Shown in pieces: positions 8,779 through 16,283 of a stretch of DNA of 50,026 bases. This DNA comes from an uncultured Ruminococcus sp. (GTDB lineage: Bacteria; Bacillota; Clostridia; Oscillospirales; Ruminococcaceae): positions 1-50,026 of the forward strand of contig UPZA01000014.1 in assembly GCA_900538575.1 (NCBI GenBank). The letters run 5' to 3'. The position numbers were made by a program, and so were the translations under genes. The notes beneath the pieces are model-generated. The model was not told the DNA's origin and searched no databases. It saw nothing but the letters and a program-made list of their open reading frames with translations. Within the stretch, counting starts at the first letter, position 1; every line of letters begins with the position of its first letter.

Positions 8779-8993
8779 ATCAGCATTTCCTTCCTGTTTT
8801 TTTATTTATAATGCTTCTTAATGCCTTAATATATTACAAATTGTAACACATTCAAGACGCGTAAATGTTAACAAACTGTTAACAAATTAGGGTTTTATAA
8901 AATAGTGCACAAAAATACTGCGTTGAGATTTGTCGGAAACTTACAAATGGTTAATTTATTTGTAACTAAAATGTAACTTGTAATTATATAATA
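8779..8993. promoter_or_regulatory. Upstream region of cdaR-like gene with tandem repeat
   Basis: A 215-bp AT-rich gap. It contains two head-to-tail copies of an 11-bp unit at 8866-8887 (TGTTAACAAAC, TGTTAACAAAT). Several nearby TGTAA/TTACA motifs are also present (8835-8847, 8940-8985). On the minus strand TTGAAT, 16 bp and TATATT give a possible promoter. The repeats could be a self-regulatory operator for the CdaR-like protein; this is inference. Confidence 0.4.
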
Positions 8994-10760
8994 TCACATT
9001 TTTTCCGGTCTGTCAATTTTTAATATTGCAAGAGAATTTCTCAGCGTCTGCAAAACCGCTCTGCAAAGAATAAGCCTTGCCTTTTTCAGTTGTTCGGTTT
9101 CAGCGTTTTTTACGCTGCATGCGTCGTAAAATTTATGAAAGAGAGTTGCAAGCTCAACGGAATATTTTGTGATCCTTGAAGGGTCGTAGGTTTTAGCCGC
9201 GTTGTCAATCTCTCCGGGCAGCGACGCAAGATGTCTGATGAGTTCGGTTTCCTGAGGCTTGTCCAGAATATCAAGCTCTTTCTTATCATACGAAGCGGCT
9301 TCAAATCCTTCGTTTTTAAGGTTTGTAAGCAGACTGCATATTCTTGCATGAGCATATTGAACATAATATACCGGATTCTGGGACGACTTTTCAACGGCAA
9401 GATCCAAGTCAAAATCAAAGTGAGAATTCGGCTCGCGGAGATTAAAGAAAAATCTTGCGGCGTCAATTGGGATTTCATCCAGCAGAGTTGAAAGAGTGAT
9501 TGCTTTGCCTGAACGTTTAGAAAGCTTGTATTTTTCTCCGTCCTTAACTAAATTGACCATTTGCATTATTACTATATCCAGTCTGTCAGGATCTACTCCG
9601 AGAGCCGTAAGAGCGGCCTTCATTCTTGGGATATATCCATGATGATCAGCGCCGAAAATATCTATAGCCTTGTCAAATCCTCTTGTTACAAGCTTGTTAT
9701 AATGGTAGGCAATATCTGGAACGAAATAGGTGGGAATACCGTTTGCGCGGACAAGAACTCTGTCCTTTTCGTCGCCAAGCTCTGAGGATTTGAACCAAAT
9801 TGCTCCGTCAAGCTCATAGGTATATCCGCTGGCAGTAAGCATATCGACTATTTTTTCAACTGAGCCATCCTTATGAAGATCGCTTTCCCTGAACCATGTA
9901 TCATATGTTATCCGATATTTATTAAGATCCTCTTCCAGCCCTGCGATATTTTTCGGAAGAGCATATCCGACAAGCCGCTTTCTGCGTTCTTCTTCAGGCA
10001 TTTCGGCAAGACCGCCGCCGTATTCGGTAAAATAATTATGAGCGTGAGCTATTATATCCATTCCAAGATAAACGTCTTCGGGCATAGGAAACGTATCGGC
10101 GTTATTATATATCGCTTCGCTTATCGCTCCGGTTTCGTTATTGCATTCAGCCAAAACCTTCAGACCGTCTTGGCTGCATATTTGCATATATCTGAGATCA
10201 AGTGATTTTCCGAATTTTTCAATCTGATTTCCCGCGTCGTTTACATAGAATTCTCTTTCAACGCTGTAGCCTGCCCAGTCAAGTATTTCGGCAAGACCGT
10301 CTCCGATTGCGCCGCCTCTGGCGTTTCCTATATGCATTGGACCGGTAGGATTGGCTGAAACAAATTCAACAAGAGCTTTTTTACCATTGCCCATATCCGT
10401 TCTTCCGTAATTTTCGGATTCTTTTATTACGGTATCGACGGCTGATGAAAACCATTCTCTTGAAAGAAAGAAATTTATGAATCCCGGTCCGGCTATTTCC
10501 ATTTTTTCAAAAAATGTACCGTCAAGTACCGCCTCTTCGCAGATAAGCTCTGCAATTTTTCTGGGCGCAAGTCTGAATGACCTTGCCGAAACCATTGCGG
10601 CGTTTGCCGCAAAATCCCCGTGGGTTTTATCGGCCGGTATTTCAACTATGAAGTCCGGTATCGGCTCGGCAGGGAGTTTTTTTAGGGAAACAAGCCTCCC
10701 CAGTGAATCAAGTATAATATCCCTTGCCTGCGACGAGGCAAGTCTGATTAAGTCTGACAT
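8994..10760 (-). CDS. argS: Arginyl-tRNA synthetase
   Basis: A class I aminoacyl-tRNA synthetase charging tRNA-Arg, 588 residues, the usual bacterial length. The order is N-terminal additional domain, HIGH-type motif (NPTGPMHIGNARGGAIGD near residue 125), catalytic core, KMSKS-type motif (KLSKRSGKAI near 400) and the DALR anticodon-binding domain at the C-terminus (YVQYAHARICSLL onward). The start is ATG 10760; a TTG 12 bases further upstream abuts the AGGAAGG site. Together with the DUF1934 gene 17 bp upstream it forms a pair common in Firmicutes. Confidence 0.96.
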   Translation of the reverse strand: MSDLIRLASSQARDIILDSLGRLVSLKKLPAEPIPDFIVEIPADKTHGDFAANAAMVSARSFRLAPRKIAELICEEAVLDGTFFEKMEIAGPGFINFFLSREWFSSAVDTVIKESENYGRTDMGNGKKALVEFVSANPTGPMHIGNARGGAIGDGLAEILDWAGYSVEREFYVNDAGNQIEKFGKSLDLRYMQICSQDGLKVLAECNNETGAISEAIYNNADTFPMPEDVYLGMDIIAHAHNYFTEYGGGLAEMPEEERRKRLVGYALPKNIAGLEEDLNKYRITYDTWFRESDLHKDGSVEKIVDMLTASGYTYELDGAIWFKSSELGDEKDRVLVRANGIPTYFVPDIAYHYNKLVTRGFDKAIDIFGADHHGYIPRMKAALTALGVDPDRLDIVIMQMVNLVKDGEKYKLSKRSGKAITLSTLLDEIPIDAARFFFNLREPNSHFDFDLDLAVEKSSQNPVYYVQYAHARICSLLTNLKNEGFEAASYDKKELDILDKPQETELIRHLASLPGEIDNAAKTYDPSRITKYSVELATLFHKFYDACSVKNAETEQLKKARLILCRAVLQTLRNSLAILKIDRPEKM

Positions 10761-10777
10761 ATGTAAAATCAACCTTC

Positions 10778-11203
10778 CTATGCTTTTTTGATGTTCATTA
10801 TTATTTCATTATCCGACATATAGCTTGTGTTTATGTCGATAGTATATTTCATATAGAGATTACCGCCGTTATCGTTCAGATTGTTTTCAAGCTTATGGGT
10901 ATAGATACCGATAACCATTTCTCCGTAGGGAGTGGCGTAGTGGCAGTGATGCTTTTTACCCGGCTCTATTACAAGATCTGAGTTGGCGCTGCCTCTTCTT
11001 ATAATGGAAGCAATGCTGTTGCCTGTTACGGAAATTTCCGTTTCGGAGCCCTTGAAGCCGGTTGCGTCCGAATCCTTATAGCTAATTAGAAAGGATTCGT
11101 CGTCGCGTCTGAATTTTCCCGATGTAACAAGCTCGGTTTCGGTTTTATCATTATAAATAGACTGAATACTTTTCATTTCAATCATAAATTTTTCTGAATT
11201 CAA
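10778..11203 (-). CDS. DUF1934 (YwiB-like) protein
   Basis: A 141-residue protein of the DUF1934 family, a lipocalin-like small beta barrel whose B. subtilis member YwiB also sits next to argS. Visible family features are ELVTSGKFRRDDESFLISYKDSD and the ATPYGEMVIGIYTHKLENNL segment. Biochemical role unknown. The start is probably TTG 11203, with a GGGGA site about 8 bases upstream; an ATG at 11185 is the alternative. It follows murI by 3 bp, so the two are cotranscribed. Confidence 0.8.
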   Translation of the reverse strand: MNSEKFMIEMKSIQSIYNDKTETELVTSGKFRRDDESFLISYKDSDATGFKGSETEISVTGNSIASIIRRGSANSDLVIEPGKKHHCHYATPYGEMVIGIYTHKLENNLNDNGGNLYMKYTIDINTSYMSDNEIIMNIKKA

Positions 11204-11206
11204 TTT

Positions 11207-12016
11207 TTATTCCCCTAAATTACAGCTAAACACCTCTCCGTTTACGGGATGCTCAAGAAAATGTTTAGCGTTTTCTTCAAAAAGCTCCTTGCTGTCGCTT
11301 ACGTAAAAAATGTTTTTGCCGCAGCGTCCGCCGTCGTTTAAAAGATCCGCCGACATCAGACAGCTCTGAGCATATTTCGCGGCTTCCGCTCCCGATGAAA
11401 TAAGTCTTACGCCGTCTCCCATTATGTCGGCTATTACTTCCTTTATAACAGGGTAGTGAGTACAGCCCAGAATGAGCGTGTCTACTCCTTCCGCTTTAAT
11501 AGGAGTCAGATATTCCTCTGCGGCGAGTCTTGTTATTTCGCAGTTCTTAGACGTATATCCGTTTTCAACCAGATGTACGAAAAGCGGGCAGGCATTTCCG
11601 ATAACCGCCGCGTGAGGATTAATTGCTTTTATAGCTTTTCCGAAGCTGCCGCTTCTTATTGTAGCCGGAGTGCCTATAACTCCTATTTTGCCGTTTTTTG
11701 TGGCGGCGCAGGCCGCCTGAGCCGCCGGAAGTATAACTCCGGTAAACGGCATATTGTCAACCAGAGGCTTTGAGCCTATAACAGAGCTTACCGTTCCGCA
11801 TGCGGCGATTATCATTTTTATATTGTGCTTTAGCAGAAAGCTTACGTCTTCCTTGGCGTACTTTAACACAGTTTCACGGCTTCTGCTGCCGTATGGGATC
11901 CTTGCGGTGTCTCCGAAATATATGATGTCCTCGTCGGGCATAAGAGCGTTCAGCTCTTTAACAGCTGTCAATCCGCCCATGCCGGAATCAAAAACTCCGA
12001 TAGCGTAATTATTCAT
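11207..12016 (-). CDS. murI: Glutamate racemase
   Basis: Interconverts L- and D-glutamate for peptidoglycan, 269 residues. The N-terminal IGVFDSGMGGLTAVKEL and YFGDTARIPYGSRS motifs and the second catalytic cysteine in LILGCTHYP are clear. The first catalytic cysteine is in IAACGTVSS, where the usual ACNTAS asparagine is replaced by glycine. The start is ATG 12016 with AAAGGAA upstream; a longer frame to 12055 runs into ddl. It lies 13 bp after ddl, so the two cell wall precursor genes form an operon. Confidence 0.92.
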   Translation of the reverse strand: MNNYAIGVFDSGMGGLTAVKELNALMPDEDIIYFGDTARIPYGSRSRETVLKYAKEDVSFLLKHNIKMIIAACGTVSSVIGSKPLVDNMPFTGVILPAAQAACAATKNGKIGVIGTPATIRSGSFGKAIKAINPHAAVIGNACPLFVHLVENGYTSKNCEITRLAAEEYLTPIKAEGVDTLILGCTHYPVIKEVIADIMGDGVRLISSGAEAAKYAQSCLMSADLLNDGGRCGKNIFYVSDSKELFEENAKHFLEHPVNGEVFSCNLGE

Positions 12017-12029
12017 ATAAGAAATTCCT

Positions 12030-13103
12030 TTAATAGTTTCTGTCAGCATTATCAATAGCTTGTTCTATCAGCTTATCTATAAGATAGCCGTAGGACATTC
12101 CCAGATCCTCCATCAGCTTCGGATACATGCTTATGGATGTGAAACCGGGCATTGTATTCATTTCATTTAAAATTACCTCGCCGTTTTCAGAAAGGAAGAA
12201 GTCAATCCTTGCAAGACCTTTACAGCCCATAGCCTTATATGCGTTTAAAGCCGTTTCTCTGATTTCTCTGGCGCTTTCGTCAGGTATTTTTGCGGGGATA
12301 TAAAGATTAACGGAGTTGTTAATATATTTGGAATCGTAGTCGTAAAAATCATTGTTCTTTCCGATTTCGCCTACAAAAGACGCGAATGGCGAATCATAAC
12401 CGAATACAGCCACCTCAAGCTCCTGTCCCTTGATAAATTCCTCTATAATAACCTTGTTGTCGTGGGAAAATGCGATTTTGACGGCCTCCTTTAGCGATTC
12501 TAAATCAACAGCCTTATTTATGCCAATGGAAGAGCCTGCGTTTGCCGGCTTAACAAACATCGGAAATCCGAGATCGTCCGCTATATCCGCGCATTCTCTG
12601 TCAAGATGGTTAAGATTTCTCAAACCGAGCGCACGCCATCTGGCAGTTCTTATATTGTTGTAATCCAGAATGGAATGAGTATGGGTTTTATCCATACATG
12701 CCGCGGACGCTAAAAGTCCGCATCCGACATAAGGTATTTTCGACAGGTCAAGAAGCCCCTGGATTGTACCGTCTTCGCCGTTTTTTCCGTGAAGAACCGG
12801 AAAAACAACGTCAACCTTTCTTATTGTGTATTCACCGTTTTCAAGCGTTATGACGCCTTTGTGAAGAGGATCCGGAGAAATCACCGCCGATGAACAGTCG
12901 GGATCCTTTTCCCATTCGCCCGAAGCGATATTGCTTACGTCACCCGGATAATAAAGCCATCGTCCTTTTTTTGTAATGCCTATGCAGATCGCCTCATATT
13001 TATCTTTCGGCATGTTTTCAATAACATTTGTTGCTGAAATAAGTGAAATATCATGCTCGCTCGAGGCGCCGCCGAATATGACTGCGACTTTTATTTTTGA
13101 CAT
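12030..13103 (-). CDS. ddl: D-alanine--D-alanine ligase
   Basis: An ATP-grasp ligase joining two D-alanines for the peptidoglycan pentapeptide, 357 residues. Seen are the N-terminal GGASSEHDISLISA, the VFPVLHGKNGEDGTIQGLL strand, the ATP-grasp lysine and omega-loop region (FYDYDSKYINN) and the Mg-binding NEMNTMPGFT. The YDYDSKY loop fits a D-Ala rather than D-lactate ligase, as in ordinary vancomycin-sensitive strains. AAGGAG lies upstream of the ATG. It is the first gene of ddl-murI-DUF1934-argS. Confidence 0.95.
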   Translation of the reverse strand: MSKIKVAVIFGGASSEHDISLISATNVIENMPKDKYEAICIGITKKGRWLYYPGDVSNIASGEWEKDPDCSSAVISPDPLHKGVITLENGEYTIRKVDVVFPVLHGKNGEDGTIQGLLDLSKIPYVGCGLLASAACMDKTHTHSILDYNNIRTARWRALGLRNLNHLDRECADIADDLGFPMFVKPANAGSSIGINKAVDLESLKEAVKIAFSHDNKVIIEEFIKGQELEVAVFGYDSPFASFVGEIGKNNDFYDYDSKYINNSVNLYIPAKIPDESAREIRETALNAYKAMGCKGLARIDFFLSENGEVILNEMNTMPGFTSISMYPKLMEDLGMSYGYLIDKLIEQAIDNADRNY

Positions 13104-13155
13104 TAGCTACAACTCCTTAAATTTAATATCTTTATAAACGGTTATGTATCAATAT

Positions 13156-13184
13156 ATTTTAACATATTCCACAAAAAACTTCAA
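13156..13184 (-). promoter_or_regulatory. Probable sigma-A promoter of ddl operon
   Basis: On the minus strand: TTGAAG, 17 bp, TAAAAT, about 50 bases before the ddl start. It is back to back with the promoter of the rpmG operon. Confidence 0.65.
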
Positions 13185-13282
13185 GTATTTTTCATAAATT
13201 AGATACCGCCGCTTAAAAATTAGTTTTATACTATTATATACTTTTATTTATAAAAAGATTCGGAAAATATTATTTCAAGACC

Positions 13283-13311
13283 TTGACATTTATAAAAAGA
13301 TATGATATACT
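13283..13311 (+). promoter_or_regulatory. Sigma-A promoter of rpmG-secE-nusG
   Basis: A near-consensus promoter, TTGACA, 17 bp, TATACT, followed by a leader of about 110 bases before rpmG. Confidence 0.85.
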
Positions 13312-13431
13312 TAATTTACCTCTTTTAGGGGTTTATTTTTTTGCATTCGTTTCTGTTAATCAGCCCTAAACTGAGGGAGGCAAACTATTTATTTTCCGTA
13401 TAACGGAGGAATATCGTCAGGAGGTGCCGAT

Positions 13432-13581
13432 ATGAGAGTAAAGGTGACTTTAGCTTGTACAGAATGCAAGCAGCGCAATTATTGTACGAAGAAAAACAAG
13501 AAGAATGATCCTGACAGACTTGAAATGAACAAGTTTTGCAAGTTCTGTAAGAAACATACTCTTCACAAGGAAACTAAGTAA
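13432..13581 (+). CDS. rpmG: 50S ribosomal protein L33
   Basis: A 49-residue ribosomal protein (starts MRVKVTLACTECKQRNY) missed by length-limited callers. It is the zinc-binding C+ form: two CxxC pairs, CTEC and CKFC. GGAGGTG lies upstream of the ATG. The rpmG-secE-nusG-rplK-rplA order is the standard Firmicutes arrangement. Confidence 0.95.
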   Translation: MRVKVTLACTECKQRNYCTKKNKKNDPDRLEMNKFCKFCKKHTLHKETK

Positions 13582-13597
13582 ATCGGAGGTCTTATAA

Positions 13598-13846
13598 ATG
13601 TCAAAAGAAGAAACTAAAAAAGAAAAAAAGACCTCGGACAAGTCCAAGAAGAAAAAGCCTAACAGAATTGTTAAGTGGTTTAAGGACTTAAAAAGTGAAT
13701 TTAAAAAGGTAGTATGGCCGACCAAAAAGCAGGTGTTTAACAATACGCTCGTCGTTTTAGTAACGATGGTTGTTTCAAGCGTTTTTGTAGGCGCTCTTGA
13801 TTTCGGTCTGCTTAAGCTCTTTAAGTTTCTGCTGGATATCGGCTGA
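13598..13846 (+). CDS. secE: Preprotein translocase subunit SecE
   Basis: An 82-residue single-helix subunit of the SecYEG translocon, with a very basic N-terminal tail, the amphipathic WFKDLKSEFKKVVWPTKKQV motif diagnostic of SecE, then one membrane segment (VVLVTMVVSSVFVGALDFG). It lies between rpmG and nusG, as in nearly all bacteria, with a GGAGG site. Confidence 0.95.
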   Translation: MSKEETKKEKKTSDKSKKKKPNRIVKWFKDLKSEFKKVVWPTKKQVFNNTLVVLVTMVVSSVFVGALDFGLLKLFKFLLDIG

Positions 13847-13884
13847 TAAAGAGCGCAGAACAAAAACTTTTAGGAGGATTTTAA

Positions 13885-14415
13885 ATGTCAGAAGCGGCTA
13901 AATGGTATGTAATTCACACATATTCGGGCTATGAAAATAAGGTTGCGCAGAATATTGAAAAAGTTGTGGAAAACAGAAAGCTTCACGACCTTATCCTTGA
14001 AGTAAGAGTTCCTACCGAAAAGGTAACGGAAATTACCGACGGCAAAACCAAGGATGTTGAAAGAAAAACTTATCCGGGCTATGTTTTGCTTAAAATGGTT
14101 TATACTGACGATTCATGGTATGTAGTAAAGAACACCAGGGGAGTTACAGGATTTGTCGGCCCTGCGTCTGAACCTACTCCTCTTTCAGAAGAGGAAGTGA
14201 AAGCGCTGGGAGTTGATCTTGGTCCGGGCACAGTTGAGGTGAATTTCGGAGTCGGAGATCAGGTTCAGGTTTCAGGCACCGCTATGGACGGTTTTGTCGG
14301 TATAGTTCAGAAAATTAATATTGAAGACGGAACAGTTGAGGTTTTGGTTTCTATGTTCGGTCGTGAAACTCAGGCTACCTTGGCTCTTAACCAGGTTATA
14401 AGGCTTGATGATTAA
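13885..14415 (+). CDS. nusG: Transcription termination/antitermination factor NusG
   Basis: A 176-residue NusG. The NGN domain begins AKWYVIHTYSGYENKVAQNI and contains YPGYVLLKM; the C-terminal KOW domain carries GDQVQVSGTAMDGFVGIV. It binds RNA polymerase and modulates pausing and termination, and couples to the ribosome through the KOW domain. AGGAGG lies 8 bases before the ATG. It follows secE with a 38-bp gap. Confidence 0.97.
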   Translation: MSEAAKWYVIHTYSGYENKVAQNIEKVVENRKLHDLILEVRVPTEKVTEITDGKTKDVERKTYPGYVLLKMVYTDDSWYVVKNTRGVTGFVGPASEPTPLSEEEVKALGVDLGPGTVEVNFGVGDQVQVSGTAMDGFVGIVQKINIEDGTVEVLVSMFGRETQATLALNQVIRLDD

Positions 14416-14440
14416 AAAATAAACAAAAGCTGCAAATGCT

Positions 14441-14488
14441 TATAGGTGGGAGAGGCAAAAATTTTTCATTGTCTCGGTGTTACCACAA
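14441..14488 (+). promoter_or_regulatory. L1-binding leader motif before rplK
   Basis: The leader contains TATAGGTGGGAGAGGC and, 3-prime of it, GGTGTTACCACAA. These match the two strands of helix 76 of 23S rRNA, where L1 binds (from memory, AGGTGGGAGGC paired with AAATACCACC). Pairing would place the rplK ribosome site just after the structure. This is the expected target for translational autoregulation by L1. Confidence 0.7.
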
Positions 14489-14508
14489 TTTTTGGAGGTG
14501 CGAAAAGC

Positions 14509-14934
14509 ATGGCACAGAAAGTAGTCGGCTATATAAAGCTTCAGATTCCGGCAGGCAAAGCAACGCCTGCACCGCCGGTTGGTCCGGCGCTCGGTCAGCA
14601 CGGTGTAAACATTATGGCGTTTACAAAGGAATTCAACGAAAGAACAAAGAATGATATCGGTATGATTATTCCTGTCGTTATAACTGTTTATGCAGACCGT
14701 TCTTTCTCATTCGTAACAAAAACACCGCCGGCAGCGGTTCTTATAAAGAAGGCATGCGGAATTGAAACCGCTTCAGGCGTTCCTAACAAGAATAAGGTTG
14801 CCAATATAACTAAAGAACAGGTTCAGAAAATTGCTGAACAGAAGATGCCTGACCTGAATGCTGGCTCGCTTGAAGCGGCAATGAGTATGATTGCCGGAAC
14901 AGCCCGTTCAATGGGTATCGTTGTAGTTGATTAA
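14509..14934 (+). CDS. rplK: 50S ribosomal protein L11
   Basis: A 141-residue L11, part of the GTPase-associated centre. The N-terminal KVVGYIKLQIPAGKATPAPPVGPALGQHGVNIM and the C-terminal RNA-binding domain (SLEAAMSMIAGTARSMGIVV) are typical. The start is ATG 14509, preceded by GGAGGTG; the frame remains open upstream through the L1-type leader but that is not coding. Cotranscribed with rplA. Confidence 0.97.
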   Translation: MAQKVVGYIKLQIPAGKATPAPPVGPALGQHGVNIMAFTKEFNERTKNDIGMIIPVVITVYADRSFSFVTKTPPAAVLIKKACGIETASGVPNKNKVANITKEQVQKIAEQKMPDLNAGSLEAAMSMIAGTARSMGIVVVD

Positions 14935-14974
14935 TACCTGACGGATGCGAAAGCTTTTGTCTTTTGTTTTCCGA

Positions 14975-15038
14975 AATGGTGGGAGGAAATTTCCGCTAAC
15001 CGGATTTTGAGCGATTAAGCAGTCCGGTATTACCACTT
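14975..15038 (+). promoter_or_regulatory. Second L1-binding leader motif, before rplA
   Basis: The rplK-rplA gap repeats the same pair of segments: AATGGTGGGAGGAAAT and, about 30 bases on, GGTATTACCACTT, followed by the GGAGG of rplA. It again mimics the 23S rRNA L1 site, so L1 may control rplA separately from rplK. Confidence 0.65.
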
Positions 15039-15055
15039 TATATGGAGGATTTATA

Positions 15056-15751
15056 ATGAAACACGGCAAGAAATATATGGAAAGCTGCAAAGCTGTTGAC
15101 AGCACAAAGCAGTATGATTCTGTTGAGGCTCTCGATTTGGTCTGCAAAAATGCCAAGGCTAAATTTGATGAAACTGTTGAGGCGCATATTCGTCTGGGTG
15201 TAGACTCAAGACATGCGGATCAGCAGGTCAGAGGCGCGGTTGTATTGCCTAACGGTACCGGTAAAAACGTTAGAGTATGCGTATTCTGTAAGGAAGACAA
15301 ATATGACGCCGCTAAGGAAGCCGGAGCCGAATATGTAGGCGGTATGGATCTTGTTGATAAGATCATGAAGGAAAACTGGATGGATTTTGACGTTGTAATT
15401 GCTTCACCGGATATGATGGGCATGGTAGGACGTCTTGGTAAGGTGCTCGGTCCCAGAGGACTTATGCCGAACCCAAAAGCAGGCACCGTAACTCCTGACG
15501 TTGCTAAGGCTGTAACTGAAGCCAAAGCAGGTAAAATTGAATATCGTCTTGATAAGACAAACATTATTCATTGTCCTATCGGAAAAGCGTCGTTCGGAGC
15601 TTCTAAGCTTGAAGAAAACTTTGCAACTCTCATGGAAGCAGTTGTTAAAGCTAAACCGTCCGCTGCTAAGGGAACATACATTAAATCCTGTACTGTGACT
15701 TCTACTATGGGCGTCGGCGTACCTGTTTCTACTGTTAAGTACGGCGCTTGA
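15056..15751 (+). CDS. rplA: 50S ribosomal protein L1
   Basis: A 231-residue L1, which binds the 23S rRNA stalk and represses its own mRNA. It has MKHGKKYMES at the start, HIRLGVDSRHADQQVRGAVVLPNGTGK and the family signature VGRLGKVLGPRGLMPNPKAGTV. The C-terminus TSTMGVGVPVS is also typical. GGAGG precedes the ATG. Confidence 0.97.
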   Translation: MKHGKKYMESCKAVDSTKQYDSVEALDLVCKNAKAKFDETVEAHIRLGVDSRHADQQVRGAVVLPNGTGKNVRVCVFCKEDKYDAAKEAGAEYVGGMDLVDKIMKENWMDFDVVIASPDMMGMVGRLGKVLGPRGLMPNPKAGTVTPDVAKAVTEAKAGKIEYRLDKTNIIHCPIGKASFGASKLEENFATLMEAVVKAKPSAAKGTYIKSCTVTSTMGVGVPVSTVKYGA

Positions 15752-15795
15752 TTATTTTTATTTTATTGCGGACCAAATAACGAAAGTCCGCAAAT

Positions 15796-15872
15796 GTTTC
15801 CGTAGCTCAGCTGGATAGAGCGACCGCCTCCTAAGCGGTAGGTCGGGTGTTCGAATCACCTCGGGAACGCCA
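15796..15872 (+). tRNA. tRNA-Arg (CCT anticodon)
   Basis: The complete cloverleaf can be folded: acceptor GTTTCCG with CGGGAAC (one G-T pair), D arm with TAGCTCAGCTGGATAGAGC, anticodon stem ACCGC/GCGGT with loop CTCCTAA (anticodon CCT at 15830-15832), T arm with GTTCGAATC, discriminator G and an encoded CCA. It reads AGG codons. A terminator follows directly. Confidence 0.95.
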
Positions 15873-15877
15873 TATGC

Positions 15878-15917
15878 AAAACCGAAACTGCATTGTAAAG
15901 CAGTTTCGGTTTTTTTA
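15878..15917 (+). terminator. Intrinsic terminator after tRNA-Arg
   Basis: AAACCGAAACTGC and its reverse complement around an 8-base loop, followed by a run of T. It ends the rplKA-tRNA transcript. Confidence 0.9.
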
Positions 15918-15988
15918 TTTAGTAACCATCAATCCAATTGCTGTATTCCTTTAAAAAAACAAAATAATGGCTTATGTAGAGAAGGTCT

Positions 15989-16019
15989 GTCATATTTTCA
16001 GATATGTTTTCATAAGCAT
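15989..16019 (+). promoter_or_regulatory. Candidate sigma-E-type promoter of cwlD
   Basis: GTCATATT, then CATAAGCAT, arranged as ATA, 16 bp, CATA. This fits the remembered sporulation sigma-E pattern (ATA-N16-18-CATACANT) in the B. subtilis mother cell, where cwlD is sigma-E dependent. It lies about 55 bases before the ATG. AT-rich DNA gives chance matches, so this is suggestive only. Confidence 0.4.
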
Positions 16020-16071
16020 TAATAAGACAAGTCGGCTTGGTCCGCTTTATTTTGCAGAAGTAGGTGTGCTT

Positions 16072-16272
16072 ATGAAAAAAATTAATAAAAAAATATTTAA
16101 AAGAATAGCGGTCGTATCCGCGGCTGTAGCTGTTTGTGCAGGAGTTGTTTTTAGCTCCTACCGGTATATGGAAAGAGATTCTTTACCGGCGGTCGGCTCA
16201 GTGCAGAGCGATAAGCCGGTGATTGTACTTGACGCAGGTCACGGTGCATATGTCTTAAACAAGGTCTGTTAA
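16072..16272 (+). pseudogene. cwlD: cwlD 5-prime part, interrupted by an integrated element
   Basis: N-terminal part of a spore cortex amidase: a basic start, one membrane anchor (IAVVSAAVAVCAGVVFSSY), then KPVIVLDAGHG, the first motif of the Amidase_3 fold. After His57 (CAC at 16240) the reading frame enters foreign DNA and stops at 16272, so the residual product is 66 residues with no catalytic domain. The rest of the gene begins at 19922. The start is ATG 16072 with AGGTG upstream; an ATG at 15967 without a good ribosome site also stays in frame. The gene is listed as broken, but the interruption is probably reversible. Confidence 0.9.
16240..16266 (+). repeat. Left attachment site (core plus element arm)
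   Basis: CACGG core at 16240-16244 followed by an element arm at 16246-16266 (GCATATGTCTTAAAC, then AAGGTC). The arm is the inverted counterpart of 19897-19917 with 19 of 21 matches. In the reconstructed circle the two arms flank a 10-bp spacer whose centre is the dinucleotide CA of the core, the predicted crossover point. Confidence 0.85.
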
Positions 16273-16283
16273 TTTTTATAATA

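Noticed and set aside
14446..14508. Upstream extension of rplK
   Set aside because: The bases form the L1-type leader and the GGAGG site; L11 homologues begin at MAQKVVGYIKLQ.
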